Assembly: GCA_021155205.1 (NCBI GenBank)
Contig: JAJNPS010000037.1
Location: 1-64,000 of the forward strand
Origin: Rhodobacterales bacterium
GTDB taxonomy: Bacteria; Pseudomonadota; Alphaproteobacteria; Rhodobacterales; Rhodobacteraceae
DNA length: 64,000 nt
Direction: 5' to 3'
A model generated the notes under the pieces. That model saw only the letters and a program-made list of their open reading frames with translations. It ran no database searches and was not told the origin of the DNA. Each line of letters begins with the position of its first letter. Position 1 is the stretch's first letter. Both the position numbers and the translations under genes were made by a program. This document shows positions 25,761 through 34,358 of the stretch, piece after piece.

Positions 25761-26998
25761 GGTCCCCGGTTCGCGGCCGACCGCCGCACCACCGACAGAT
25801 AGAGCGCCAGCGTCGCCGCCAGCAGCCCCGCCGCCAGATAAAACGCGACATTGGGCGATGGGTTACCCCGCGCCTCTTGCATGAAGAACCCGAACACCTG
25901 AGAAAAGATGATCGTGCCGATCAGCATCGCGACGTTCATCACTGCCGAAATGCCGCCCTGCAATTCGCCTTGCGCATCCTCGGGCACCGCCTTGGACATC
26001 ATCGCGACCAGCATCGGATGCACGAACCCCTCGGGTCCATGGATGACCATCAGGACCAGCACCGCCGCCAGCGACCCCGCCAGCCCATAGCCTGCCGCGA
26101 CGATCACCGCGATGAACAGACCGAAAACGCAGACCCTCCATTCGCCGAACCGGGCGACCACGGGTCCGGTCACGGCCCCCTGAAAGATCGCCGTGATGAT
26201 GCCAAAGGCCGCCAGCGACAGGCCGACCATCGCCTCGGACCAGCCGAACTTGGCCATGCCCCAGAACGGCCAGATCGCAGGGTAGACCGCCGACGCCCCG
26301 AAATAGACGAACAGCACCGCGCAAAGCGGCACGACACCCTGGTAGTGCCGGAACACCTTGAATGCACCAAAGGGGTTCGACCGGCCCCAGTCGAACGCCC
26401 GGCGCTTTTCCGGCGGCAGGGTTTCGGGCAGCACGAACCAGCCATAGATCAGGTTCAGCATCGAAATCCCGGCCGCGACATAGAACGGCACCCGTGGCCC
26501 CAGTTCCCCCAGCAGTCCCCCGATCGCAGGTCCAAGGACAAACCCCACGCCGAATGCCGCGCCGACCATGCCGAACGCCCTGGCGCGGTCCTGAGGGGCC
26601 GTGACATCGGCGATGTAGGCGTTCGCGATCACATAGGATGATCCGCAAACGCCCGCGATGACGCGCCCGATGAACAGCCAGAAGATCGTCGGGGCCAGCG
26701 CGGAAAACAGATAGTCCACCCCAAGGCCAAGGATCGCCAGCAACAAAAGCGGGCGGCGGCCATAGCGGTCCGACAGATTGCCCATCAGCGGGCTGAAGGC
26801 AAACTGCGCCAGCGAGAACGCCGCGAACATCCAGCCGCCGATATAGGCCGCATCGGCCAGGTCCATGTGCCCGACTTCGGTGATCAGGGCCGGGAGGACG
26901 GGCATGATCAGCCCAAAGCCGACCATGTCCAGAAAGACCGTGATCAGCACAAAGGTCACGGCGTGGCGTGACGCGGCGGGGGCGGCAGTGGTCTGCAT
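25757..26998 (-). CDS. TetA-like MFS efflux transporter
   Basis: A 413-residue, 12-helix MFS protein. Motif A is seen as MGNLSDRYGRRPLLL, and the N-terminal VFLDMVGFGLIMPVLP matches the TetA(A/B/C) drug:proton antiporter branch. Substrate not predictable; many TetA-like proteins do not confer tetracycline resistance. Cotranscribed with the downstream aminotransferase (four-base overlap). Confidence 0.85.
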   Translation of the reverse strand: MQTTAAPAASRHAVTFVLITVFLDMVGFGLIMPVLPALITEVGHMDLADAAYIGGWMFAAFSLAQFAFSPLMGNLSDRYGRRPLLLLAILGLGVDYLFSALAPTIFWLFIGRVIAGVCGSSYVIANAYIADVTAPQDRARAFGMVGAAFGVGFVLGPAIGGLLGELGPRVPFYVAAGISMLNLIYGWFVLPETLPPEKRRAFDWGRSNPFGAFKVFRHYQGVVPLCAVLFVYFGASAVYPAIWPFWGMAKFGWSEAMVGLSLAAFGIITAIFQGAVTGPVVARFGEWRVCVFGLFIAVIVAAGYGLAGSLAAVLVLMVIHGPEGFVHPMLVAMMSKAVPEDAQGELQGGISAVMNVAMLIGTIIFSQVFGFFMQEARGNPSPNVAFYLAAGLLAATLALYLSVVRRSAANRGP

Positions 26999-27044
26999 GA
27001 CGAGGAACGCTAGGCCTGGGCCACCGGACTGTCAAACCTTGGCA

Positions 27045-27707
27045 TCACGGCACCAGACGCGCGGCGAGATCGGGCAGGTCGTCAAAGTGGTCAAGAAGCG
27101 CCTCGGGGGTCAGCCGCGCGACCCCGCGGCCTTCGGGACCGAACGTCACCAGCGCCACCGGCACCCCGGCGGCAAGGCCGGTCCTGCGGTCGGTTTCGGT
27201 GTCGCCGACCAGCATCGAGCGCGCCACCGTCCCCCCCGCGCGCGTCACCGAGGCGACATAGGGGGCGGCGTCAGGCTTGCGCGACGCCAGCGTGTCGGCC
27301 CCGACCACCGCGCCGAAAAGGTCCAGCACTCCCAGTCGGCGCAGCAGTTCCAGCGCCAGCGTCTCGGGCTTGTTGGTGCAGACGGCAACGGCATAGCCCT
27401 GTCCGCGCAGGGTCTCGACCGCGCCCACGGCACCGGGATACATCACCGTGTGGTGATCAAGGCCATCGGCATAGGCGGCCAAAAGCGCGGGATATGCGCG
27501 ATCGACATCCGCCTCGCTCCAATGTCCGGGCAACCGAGAAAATCCCAGGCGCAGCATCGCCTTGCCGCCGTGAAATGCCGTCAGCGCATCACGACCGTCC
27601 AGAACATTACCCTGTCCCAGGGCGCGAAAACAGGCATTGGCCGAGGCCAGAAGGTCCGCCGACGTATCCGCCAAAGTTCCGTCAAGATCAAAGACGACTG
27701 TGCGCAT
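27045..27707 (-). CDS. gph: HAD-IA hydrolase, phosphoglycolate phosphatase-like
   Basis: A 220-residue haloacid dehalogenase phosphatase. Motif I is VFDLDGTLADT with the nucleophile Asp near residue 7, motif II VCTNKP, and motif III/IV KPDAAPYVASV through MLVGDTETDRR. The set fits phosphoglycolate phosphatase, which clears the 2-phosphoglycolate formed during DNA repair or photorespiration. The start is the ATG at 27707 and the gene is divergent from glmU across 93 bases. Confidence 0.82.
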   Translation of the reverse strand: MRTVVFDLDGTLADTSADLLASANACFRALGQGNVLDGRDALTAFHGGKAMLRLGFSRLPGHWSEADVDRAYPALLAAYADGLDHHTVMYPGAVGAVETLRGQGYAVAVCTNKPETLALELLRRLGVLDLFGAVVGADTLASRKPDAAPYVASVTRAGGTVARSMLVGDTETDRRTGLAAGVPVALVTFGPEGRGVARLTPEALLDHFDDLPDLAARLVP

Positions 27708-27800
27708 GCGGCGTACCCTGTAACACCCTGTGAAGCGACGGCCCCTTGCGGCCCGTGCGGTCGTCGGTAAAACGGGCACCACAAGAAGAAAAGAGGGCAT

Positions 27801-29147
27801 ATGCAGGTCTCGCTTATCATTCTGGCCGCGGGCCAGGGCACGCGGATGAATTCCGACCTGCCCAAGGTCCTGCACAAGGTGGCCGGGGCCCCGCTTCTGG
27901 TTCATTCGATGCAGGCCGGCGCAAGCCTGCAGCCCGCGCAGACCGTCATCGTGACGGGGCACGGGGCCGAGGCCGTGGCCCGCGCCGCGCGCGACCACAA
28001 CCCGGAGGTGATGATCGCGCTGCAGGACCGGCAGCTTGGCACCGGGCATGCGGTGGCGCAGGCGCTGCCCCTGCTGGCGGATGCGACGGGCCGGGTCATC
28101 GTGCTTTATGGCGACACGCCGTTCCTGATGCCCGAAACGCTGGAAAAGCTGGCGGCGTCGGCGGCGGACGTGACGGTGCTGGGGTTCCACAACCATCGCA
28201 ACCCGCCCCGCTATGGCCGCCTGATGATGGACGGGGACGATCTGGTCAAGATCGTCGAATACAAGGATGCAACCGCCGACCAGCGCGCGATCACGCTGAT
28301 GAACTCCGGCGTCATCGCCTGCGACATCGCGGTGCTGCGCGTCCTGGTGGCCGGGCTTTCGAACGACAATGCGGCGGGGGAATACTATCTGACCGACATC
28401 GTGGCGGCGGCCCGTGCGCGCGGCCTATCCGCGACGGCCGTGACCTGCCCCGAGGCCGAGACGCTGGGCGTCGACACCCGCGCGGGCCTGGCCGAGGCCG
28501 AGGCGATCTTTCAGGCGCGCGCCCGTGCCGAGGCGCTGGAGAACGGTGTCACCCTGACCGACCCCGGCAGCGTGTATTTTGCCTTTGACACCCATGTCGG
28601 GCGCGACGCTGTGATCGGCCCGCATGTGGTGTTCGGCCCCGGCACCACGGTCGAATCCGGCGCCGTGATCGAGGCCTTTTGCCACCTGACGGGCTGTCAC
28701 ATCAGCCGGGGTGCGACGGTCGGACCCTTTGCCCGCCTGCGCGCCGGGGCGGAACTGGCCGAGGATGCCCATGTCGGCAATTTCGTCGAGATCAAGAATT
28801 CGGTGCTTGGCGAAGGCGTCAAGGTCGGGCACCTGACCTATCTTGGCGATGCCGAGGTGGGCGACCACACCAATGTCGGCGCGGGCACCGTCACCTGCAA
28901 CTATGATGGCGTGATGAAGCACCGCACGGTGATCGGCAAACGCGCCTTTATAGGGTCGGCGACGATGCTGGTGGCGCCGGTCACACTGGGCGACGGCGCG
29001 TTGACCGGATCGGGGTCGGTGATCACCGAGAACGTCCCGGCCGGGGCTGTCGCGATCGGCCGCGCGCGGCAGGTCATCAAGCCCGGTCTTGCACCAAAAT
29101 TGTTTGAAAAGTTAAAGGCTATCAAGGCAGAAAAGCAAAAAGGTTAG
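27801..29147 (+). CDS. glmU: bifunctional N-acetylglucosamine-1-phosphate uridyltransferase/glucosamine-1-phosphate acetyltransferase
   Basis: A 448-residue bifunctional enzyme making UDP-GlcNAc for peptidoglycan and LPS. The N-terminal pyrophosphorylase motif LAAGQGTRMNSDLPKVLH is at residues 8-25. The C-terminal left-handed beta-helix is visible as hexapeptide repeats from about residue 260 and includes the GAGTVTCNYDG acetyltransferase region. An AAGAGGG site precedes the ATG. glmS follows five bases after the stop. Confidence 0.95.
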   Translation: MQVSLIILAAGQGTRMNSDLPKVLHKVAGAPLLVHSMQAGASLQPAQTVIVTGHGAEAVARAARDHNPEVMIALQDRQLGTGHAVAQALPLLADATGRVIVLYGDTPFLMPETLEKLAASAADVTVLGFHNHRNPPRYGRLMMDGDDLVKIVEYKDATADQRAITLMNSGVIACDIAVLRVLVAGLSNDNAAGEYYLTDIVAAARARGLSATAVTCPEAETLGVDTRAGLAEAEAIFQARARAEALENGVTLTDPGSVYFAFDTHVGRDAVIGPHVVFGPGTTVESGAVIEAFCHLTGCHISRGATVGPFARLRAGAELAEDAHVGNFVEIKNSVLGEGVKVGHLTYLGDAEVGDHTNVGAGTVTCNYDGVMKHRTVIGKRAFIGSATMLVAPVTLGDGALTGSGSVITENVPAGAVAIGRARQVIKPGLAPKLFEKLKAIKAEKQKG

Positions 29148-29152
29148 TGAAA

Positions 29153-30970
29153 ATGTGTGGTATTGTAGGGGTCCTGGGGCATCATGAGGTCGCTCCGCTG
29201 CTGGTCGAGGCGCTGAAAAGGCTGGAATATCGCGGCTATGATTCCGCCGGCATTGCCACGGTCAACAACGGGCATCTGGACCGCAGGCGGGCGGTGGGAA
29301 AGCTGGTGAACCTGAGCGATCTGCTGGTGCATGAGCCGCTGGCGGGAAAATCCGGCATCGGGCACACCCGCTGGGCCACCCATGGTGCCGCAACCGTGGT
29401 GAACGCCCATCCGCACAAGGCCGGCGGCGTCGCGGTCGTCCATAACGGCATCATCGAGAACTTTCGCGACCTGCGCGCCGAACTGGCCGAGGCGGGCTAC
29501 GCCCAGGAATCCGAGACCGACACCGAAACCGTCGCGCTGTTGACCCGGCTTGGCCTGGACCGCGGCCTGACCCCGGTCGAGGCCGCGCGCGCCACGCTGA
29601 AGCGGCTCCACGGGGCCTTTGCCTTGTGCTTTCTGTTTGACGGAGAGGATGACCTGATGATCGCCGCGCGCAAGGGATCGCCCCTGGCCATCGGCCACGG
29701 CACAGGCGAGATGTTCGTCGGCTCCGACGCCATTGCGCTCGCCCCGATGACCGACCGCATCACCTATCTGGAAGAGGGCGACTGGGCTGTCGTCACCCGC
29801 AAGGGCGCGCAGATCTTCGACGCCGCGGATCGCCTTGCCAACCGTGCCGAAACCCGCATCCAGATCGACAGCACGCGGATCGAAAAGGCCGGCTACAAGC
29901 ATTTCATGGCCAAGGAGATCGCCGAACAGCCGGTGGTGATTGCCGACGCGCTGAAGCGGTATACCACGCCGGAAGGCGGTTTGAACCTGCCCCAAGGGCT
30001 GGATTTCGGCCGCATCGACCGGATCACGCTGGTCGCCTGCGGCACCGCGTCCTTTGCCTGCCATGTCGCGAAATACTGGTTCGAACAGATTGCGGGCCTG
30101 CCCTGCGACATCGACATCGCATCCGAATTCCGCTACCGCGAGCCGCCCTTGTCGGCAACGTCCTGGGCGCTGTTCGTCAGCCAGTCGGGCGAGACGGCCG
30201 ACACGCTGGCAGCCTTGCGCTATGCGCGCGACAAGGTGGCCAGGATCGTGTCGGTGGTGAACGTGCCGACGTCGTCCATTGCGCGGGAAAGCGATCTTGC
30301 GCTGCCCATCCATGCCGGGGTGGAGGTGGGTGTCGCCTCGACCAAGGCGTTCACCTGCCAGTTGACCGTGCTGGCGCTCATGGCGATCAAGGCGGGGCTG
30401 GACCGGGGCCGTCTGGACACCGCCGCAGTTGCAGGTAACGTCGAGGCGCTGAACGCGCTGCCCGGCCTGATGAACCACGCCCTTGGCCTTGGCCGCCCGA
30501 TTGCCGACATCGCGGACGATCTGGCCAAGGCCCGTGATGTCCTGTTCCTGGGCCGCGGGCCGATGTATCCTCTGGCCCTTGAAGGCGCCCTTAAACTAAA
30601 GGAAATCAGCTATATACACGCCGAAGGTTATGCGTCTGGCGAACTGAAGCACGGCCCCATCGCCCTGATCGACGAGGCGGTGCCGGTGATTGTCCTCGCC
30701 CCGCGCGATACGCTCTTCGACAAGACCGTGTCGAACATGCAGGAGGTGATGGCGCGGCACGGGCGGGTGCTCTTGATTTCGGACGCGGCCGGCGTGGCCG
30801 AGGCGGGCCATGGTGCCTGGCGCACCTTGACCCTGCCCGAGGTCGCGCCCCAGTTCGCGCCGATCCTCTATGCGGTTCCGGCGCAACTGCTGGCCTATCA
30901 CACTGCCATCGCCAAGGGCACCGATGTGGACCAGCCCCGGAACCTGGCAAAGTCGGTCACGGTGGAATAG
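29153..30970 (+). CDS. glmS: glutamine--fructose-6-phosphate aminotransferase
   Basis: A 605-residue enzyme forming glucosamine-6-phosphate from fructose-6-phosphate and glutamine. The protein begins MCGIVGV, where Cys2 is the glutaminase nucleophile after Met removal; this fixes the start at 29153. Two SIS isomerase domains follow (for example SQSGETADT and the C-terminal KEISYIHAEGYASGELKHGP). The C-terminus ends KSVTVE as in the family. With glmU it forms a UDP-GlcNAc operon. No ribozyme leader is expected or seen. Confidence 0.96.
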   Translation: MCGIVGVLGHHEVAPLLVEALKRLEYRGYDSAGIATVNNGHLDRRRAVGKLVNLSDLLVHEPLAGKSGIGHTRWATHGAATVVNAHPHKAGGVAVVHNGIIENFRDLRAELAEAGYAQESETDTETVALLTRLGLDRGLTPVEAARATLKRLHGAFALCFLFDGEDDLMIAARKGSPLAIGHGTGEMFVGSDAIALAPMTDRITYLEEGDWAVVTRKGAQIFDAADRLANRAETRIQIDSTRIEKAGYKHFMAKEIAEQPVVIADALKRYTTPEGGLNLPQGLDFGRIDRITLVACGTASFACHVAKYWFEQIAGLPCDIDIASEFRYREPPLSATSWALFVSQSGETADTLAALRYARDKVARIVSVVNVPTSSIARESDLALPIHAGVEVGVASTKAFTCQLTVLALMAIKAGLDRGRLDTAAVAGNVEALNALPGLMNHALGLGRPIADIADDLAKARDVLFLGRGPMYPLALEGALKLKEISYIHAEGYASGELKHGPIALIDEAVPVIVLAPRDTLFDKTVSNMQEVMARHGRVLLISDAAGVAEAGHGAWRTLTLPEVAPQFAPILYAVPAQLLAYHTAIAKGTDVDQPRNLAKSVTVE

Positions 30971-31657
30971 ATGCGCAATGCGCTGGCCGAATTGGAGGCG
31001 CTGGCCGATCCGGCCCGTGCGACCGAAATGGCGGCCTATCACAAGGTGGATCGCCCCTATCTTGGCGTGCCGGTCCCCGCCATCGAAGTGCTGACGGATC
31101 GTTGGCGCGCGGAATCTACGCTGGACGATCGTCTGGCACTGGCATCGGACCTGTGGTTCACGAATATCCACGAGGCGCGGGTGGCCGCAGCCAAGCTTTT
31201 GACGCAGGCGCGGATCCGGCCCGATCAGGCGGCCTGGGCGCTGATCTGTTCCTGGGTTCCCGATTTCGATGCCTGGGCCATCGCCGATCACGTGACCATT
31301 GCGGGGCAAAAGCGGGTGATGGCGGATCCTGCGCGGATGGACACGGTCGAGGGCTGGACGACGTCGCCGCATATGTGGACCCGCCGCGCAGCACTTGTCA
31401 TCGCCCTGCCCTGGGCCAAGCAGAACCACCCCAAACCGGACGAACTGGCGATGCGCGACCGGATTGTCGGCTGGTGTGCCAGCTATGCCGATGACCGCGA
31501 CTGGTTCATCCAGAAGGCGATCGCCTGGTGGGTACGCGATCTGTCGAAACATGACCCCGTGCGGGCGCAAGAGTTCCTTGATGCGCATGGCGCAAGGCTG
31601 AAACCCTTTGCCCGAAATGAGGCATCGAGGTATCTGCGCGGCGGATCCGTCAGTTGA
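30971..31657 (+). CDS. AlkD-like DNA alkylation repair protein
   Basis: A 228-residue all-helical HEAT-like repeat protein of the AlkD/AlkC DNA glycosylase family, which removes alkylated bases. Recognisable stretches are DLWFTNIHEARVAAAKLL, the CSWVPDFDAWAIADH region and WFIQKAIAWWVRDLSKHDP, with the Trp and Asp residues that line the AlkD cleft. Its ATG abuts the glmS stop with no gap, so it is translated from the same message. Substrate range unknown. Confidence 0.85.
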   Translation: MRNALAELEALADPARATEMAAYHKVDRPYLGVPVPAIEVLTDRWRAESTLDDRLALASDLWFTNIHEARVAAAKLLTQARIRPDQAAWALICSWVPDFDAWAIADHVTIAGQKRVMADPARMDTVEGWTTSPHMWTRRAALVIALPWAKQNHPKPDELAMRDRIVGWCASYADDRDWFIQKAIAWWVRDLSKHDPVRAQEFLDAHGARLKPFARNEASRYLRGGSVS

Positions 31658-31664
31658 TTTGCCC

Positions 31665-31738
31665 TGGAGGCGGGTACCGGAATCGAACCGGTCTACTCGG
31701 ATTTGCAATCCGGTGCATAGCCTGCCTGCCCACCCGCC
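31665..31738 (-). tRNA. tRNA-Cys (GCA)
   Basis: A 74-base cloverleaf including encoded CCA. The acceptor GGCGGGT pairs with ACCCGCC, the TPsiC arm contains GGTTCGATTCC, and the anticodon loop reads TTGCAAA. The discriminator base is U, as required for Cys-tRNA. Confidence 0.95.
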
Positions 31739-31768
31739 CCAAGGCCCGGACTGATTAGGCCCAAGGGT

Positions 31769-31805
31769 CCGGCCCGTCAAGCGCCTGTCGGCGAAAACGG
31801 GCCGG
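31769..31805. terminator. strong hairpin between iolG and tRNA-Cys
   Basis: CCGGCCCGT (31769-31777) pairs perfectly with ACGGGCCGG (31797-31805) around a 19-base loop. It lies just after the inositol dehydrogenase stop codon. No U-tract follows, so it may be a weak terminator or an RNA-protecting hairpin. Confidence 0.3.
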
Positions 31806-31813
31806 GTCGGGGG

Positions 31814-32818
31814 TCAGCCCGCCACCTCGGACATCTTGACGGTGCGTCCTTCGGCGACCGATTTCAGCGCCGCCTCGGCCAGTGCCAGCGCCAGAAGTCC
31901 ATCCTCGCCCGAGGGTTCGGCCTTGGCCTTGCCCTGCACGGCGGCGATGAAGGCGGCGATTTCGGCGGCATAGGCCTCGGTATAGCGGGTCATGAAGAAA
32001 TCGTGCAGCGGCGGCCGTGTGTAGCCCGCACTGGTTGCAACCTCGATCGACACCGGGCGCTGGTTTTCGGCGACCGCCGCCCCTTTCGACCCATGCACCT
32101 CGATCCGCTGGTCATAGCCATAGGTCGCACGGCGCGAGTTGGAGATGAGGGCCAGCTTGCCCGTCGCGGTCTTCAGCATCACCTGGACAGAGTCGCTGTC
32201 GCCGGCCTTGCCGATGGCCGGATCGACCAGCACCGAGGCCATTGCGGAAACCTCGGCCACTTCCTCGCCCAGAAGGAATCGCGCCATGTCGAAATCGTGG
32301 ATCGTCATGTCGCGGAAAATGCCGCCCGACCGGCCGATATAGTCCAAGGGCGGCGCGCCGGGATCGCGGCTGGTGATCGTGACCATCTCGACCAGCCCGA
32401 GGGTGCCCTTGTCGATCTCGGCCCGGACCGCCTTGAAATGCGGATCGAAGCGGCGGTTGAAGCCGACCATCAGCACGGCCTTGGTCTTGCGCACCACCTC
32501 GAGGCAGGATTTGACCCGAGCCAGGCTCAGGTCGATGGGTTTTTCGCAAAAGATCGCCTTGCCTGCCTTGGCAAAGGCTTCGATCAGGTCGGCATGGGTG
32601 TCGGTTGGCGTACAGATCACCACCGCGTCGATGTCGGTTGCCGACAGGATGGCGTCGATGCTGCGCATGTCGCAGCCATAGGCCGCAGAAATGGCCTCTG
32701 CCGCGGGTGCCATGGCATCGGCGACCGCCACCAGCCTGGCATTGGCGTCGCTGCTGATGGCGCGCGCATGGACCTTGCCGATCCGGCCGGCCCCCAGAAG
32801 ACCAAATCTGATTGTCAT
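31814..32818 (-). CDS. iolG: inositol 2-dehydrogenase, Gfo/Idh/MocA family
   Basis: A 334-residue NAD-dependent oxidoreductase. The N-terminal Rossmann motif LLGAGRIGKVHA begins at residue 7. The catalytic EKP triad of the family is in AIFCEKPIDL, and HDFDMARFLLGE carries the active-site Asp/His region. Closest in motif pattern to IolG, which oxidises myo-inositol to scyllo-inosose. The upstream palindrome 32921-32944 matches the IolR consensus and supports this reading. No other iol genes are in the window. The start is the ATG at 32818. Confidence 0.85.
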   Translation of the reverse strand: MTIRFGLLGAGRIGKVHARAISSDANARLVAVADAMAPAAEAISAAYGCDMRSIDAILSATDIDAVVICTPTDTHADLIEAFAKAGKAIFCEKPIDLSLARVKSCLEVVRKTKAVLMVGFNRRFDPHFKAVRAEIDKGTLGLVEMVTITSRDPGAPPLDYIGRSGGIFRDMTIHDFDMARFLLGEEVAEVSAMASVLVDPAIGKAGDSDSVQVMLKTATGKLALISNSRRATYGYDQRIEVHGSKGAAVAENQRPVSIEVATSAGYTRPPLHDFFMTRYTEAYAAEIAAFIAAVQGKAKAEPSGEDGLLALALAEAALKSVAEGRTVKMSEVAG

Positions 32819-32920
32819 CTTGCTCCTTGCTCCGGGCGCGGCCCGGCGATGTTCGGGGTCATGTTGCATCCGCCGCAGCGGCAGGCTGCACTTGCCGCTG
32901 GACATAGCGCAGCGCGCCGG

Positions 32921-32944
32921 AAAATGGAACAGATATTCCATTTT
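32921..32944. promoter_or_regulatory. IolR-type operator palindrome
   Basis: A perfect inverted repeat with nine-base arms: AAAATGGAA, spacer CAGATA, TTCCATTTT. The core GGAA-N6-TTCC is the recognition motif proposed for RpiR-type IolR repressors of inositol catabolism in rhizobia. It is 103 bases upstream of the iolG start. No RpiR regulator gene is in the window. Confidence 0.6.
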
Positions 32945-33348
32945 TTTTCGATGTCGTTCCGGCTGAACCTTGGCTGTCTGCCCCGTGCCGCCGATCCTGC
33001 AAATGATCCGATCCGCAGGACTTCGCGCGCGCGACCTGGTGGGGCGCGAGGCCCGACATGCGCCGACAAATTTGCCCTGCTGCGAATCGAATGCGGCAGA
33101 AAACGGCACAGAACTGGACCCGAACGTGCCCGTTCTCGCGGATATGGCAACGATCCGTACCAGAACGTTGCATTACAAATGTACAACAAGCGCCACCTGT
33201 CCAATTAGACACGTCTCAAAATGCAACTATGCAGGGTGCCCCAAATATGGGATTTCGACCCCCGTGAAGTGTGTCGGTGCCGGAAAGTGTTCCGGTTGTG
33301 TGTATCAAGTGGATTTGGGTGTAGATTGTGAGTGCAAGTGTTTTGGTG
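32945..33348. other. intergenic region upstream of iolG
   Basis: About 400 bases without a convincing gene. The part from 33150 to 33350 is visibly richer in A/T and in TGTG runs than its surroundings. It contains two short palindromes: TGTC-CAATTA-GACA (33198-33211) and CCGGAA-AGTG-TTCCGG (33280-33295). These could be regulator sites but no regulator can be named. Confidence 0.4.
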
Positions 33349-33540
33349 ATGAGTGACCCAAAAGGTAAGCCAGTTTTTCCGACGCTTCGCAAAGCGGACG
33401 AAACGCGCCGTGTCGCGGCGCGGCAAAGTGCCGGCGCCATGATGGGGCGGTTCGTGGTCCTGTTGCAGAACGGGAAATCGACCATCCCATTTGTCGAACT
33501 TGCCATTCTGTTCGGCTTTCTGGCGCTGGTCTTTGCCTAG
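33349..33540 (+). CDS. hypothetical small membrane protein
   Basis: A 63-residue frame beginning MSDPKGKPVFPTLRKADE, with a charged N-terminal half and one hydrophobic C-terminal helix (about residues 47-63). No clear ribosome site is seen and no family is recognised. It is convergent with the GT2 gene. The tail-anchor-like layout makes it plausible, but it may be spurious. Confidence 0.35.
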   Translation: MSDPKGKPVFPTLRKADETRRVAARQSAGAMMGRFVVLLQNGKSTIPFVELAILFGFLALVFA

Positions 33541-33569
33541 CCCCCGCGGCAGGAGGATCAAGCCGTGTT

Positions 33570-34358
33570 TCAATCCTGATCGGGAACGGCGGACGGTCTG
33601 GTGCCCCCGGTCGTTTCTGCCCTCAGGATGATGCTGGCGGGGGCCAGCCTGCGGCGCCGCATCAGCCAGGCCACCCCGACCAGATCGACGATGCCGACCA
33701 GCGCGCGACGCGTATTGCTGTAGTTTGACCGGCCCGCATGGCGTTCGGCATGGGTGACGTCCATCACCATGACCTTCAGCCCCTCGCGCTTGACCATCGC
33801 CGGCATGAACCTGTGCAGATGGTCGAAATAGGCGATGTCCAGATAGACCTGGCGCGGAAAGGCCTTCATGCCGCAGCCGCTGTCGCGCACCCCGTCGTTC
33901 AGGAGGGCATTGCGGATGCCGTTGGCAAGCCGCGATCCCATCCGCTTGGACCAGGTGTCCTGGCGGCCGAGGCGCTGGCCCTGCACGAGGCCCAGAAGGG
34001 GGTCGGCGCCCGGAGCAAGGAACGGGGCCACCAGTCCGGGCAGATTGGAAGCCGGGTTCTGCCCGTCGGCATCCAGCGTGGCGATGATGCGGCCCCGCGC
34101 GGCCCGGACGCCGCTGCGCAGCGCCGCTGACTGTCCGCAGGATGCCGCATGCCGGATCAGGTTCAGGCCCGCAATGTCACCGGACAGCGCCGTCACGGCG
34201 GCGATGGTTGTGTCGCTGGACCCGTCATCGACCACGATGATTTCGTGCGCAACCGCCGCCAGCGCAGCGGCTATGTCGCGCAGCACGATCGGCAGGTTCG
34301 CCGCCTCGTCCTTGGCGGGCAGGATGACGGAAACCTCGGGCACTGCGGGCGGGGTCAT
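33570..34358 (-). CDS. GT2 glycosyltransferase, dolichyl/undecaprenyl-phosphate type
   Basis: A 262-residue GT-A glycosyltransferase. VSVILPAKDEAANLP opens the fold, EIIVVDDGSSDTT and ATLDADGQNP are the nucleotide- and metal-binding acidic motifs. It resembles DPM1/ArnC enzymes that load a sugar onto a polyprenyl phosphate. A basic C-terminal segment (LMRRRRLAPA) may contact the membrane. It overlaps the GT39 gene by four bases and probably supplies its lipid-linked donor. Confidence 0.85.
   Translation of the reverse strand: MTPPAVPEVSVILPAKDEAANLPIVLRDIAAALAAVAHEIIVVDDGSSDTTIAAVTALSGDIAGLNLIRHAASCGQSAALRSGVRAARGRIIATLDADGQNPASNLPGLVAPFLAPGADPLLGLVQGQRLGRQDTWSKRMGSRLANGIRNALLNDGVRDSGCGMKAFPRQVYLDIAYFDHLHRFMPAMVKREGLKVMVMDVTHAERHAGRSNYSNTRRALVGIVDLVGVAWLMRRRRLAPASIILRAETTGGTRPSAVPDQD

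Noticed and set aside
29100..29152. glmS ribozyme or riboswitch before glmS
   Set aside because: Only five bases separate glmU and glmS, and the glmS ribozyme is found in Gram-positive bacteria.
33198..33211. TGTC-CAATTA-GACA as a lux-type or GntR operator
   Set aside because: The dyad has only four-base arms and no luxR, luxI or GntR gene is nearby; kept only as a minor observation.
32970..33356. Plus-strand frame with a Cys-rich C-terminus
   Set aside because: It follows from TGTG/TGC-rich DNA, has no ribosome site and covers the region just downstream of the IolR-like palindrome; no metal-binding spacing convincing enough to call.
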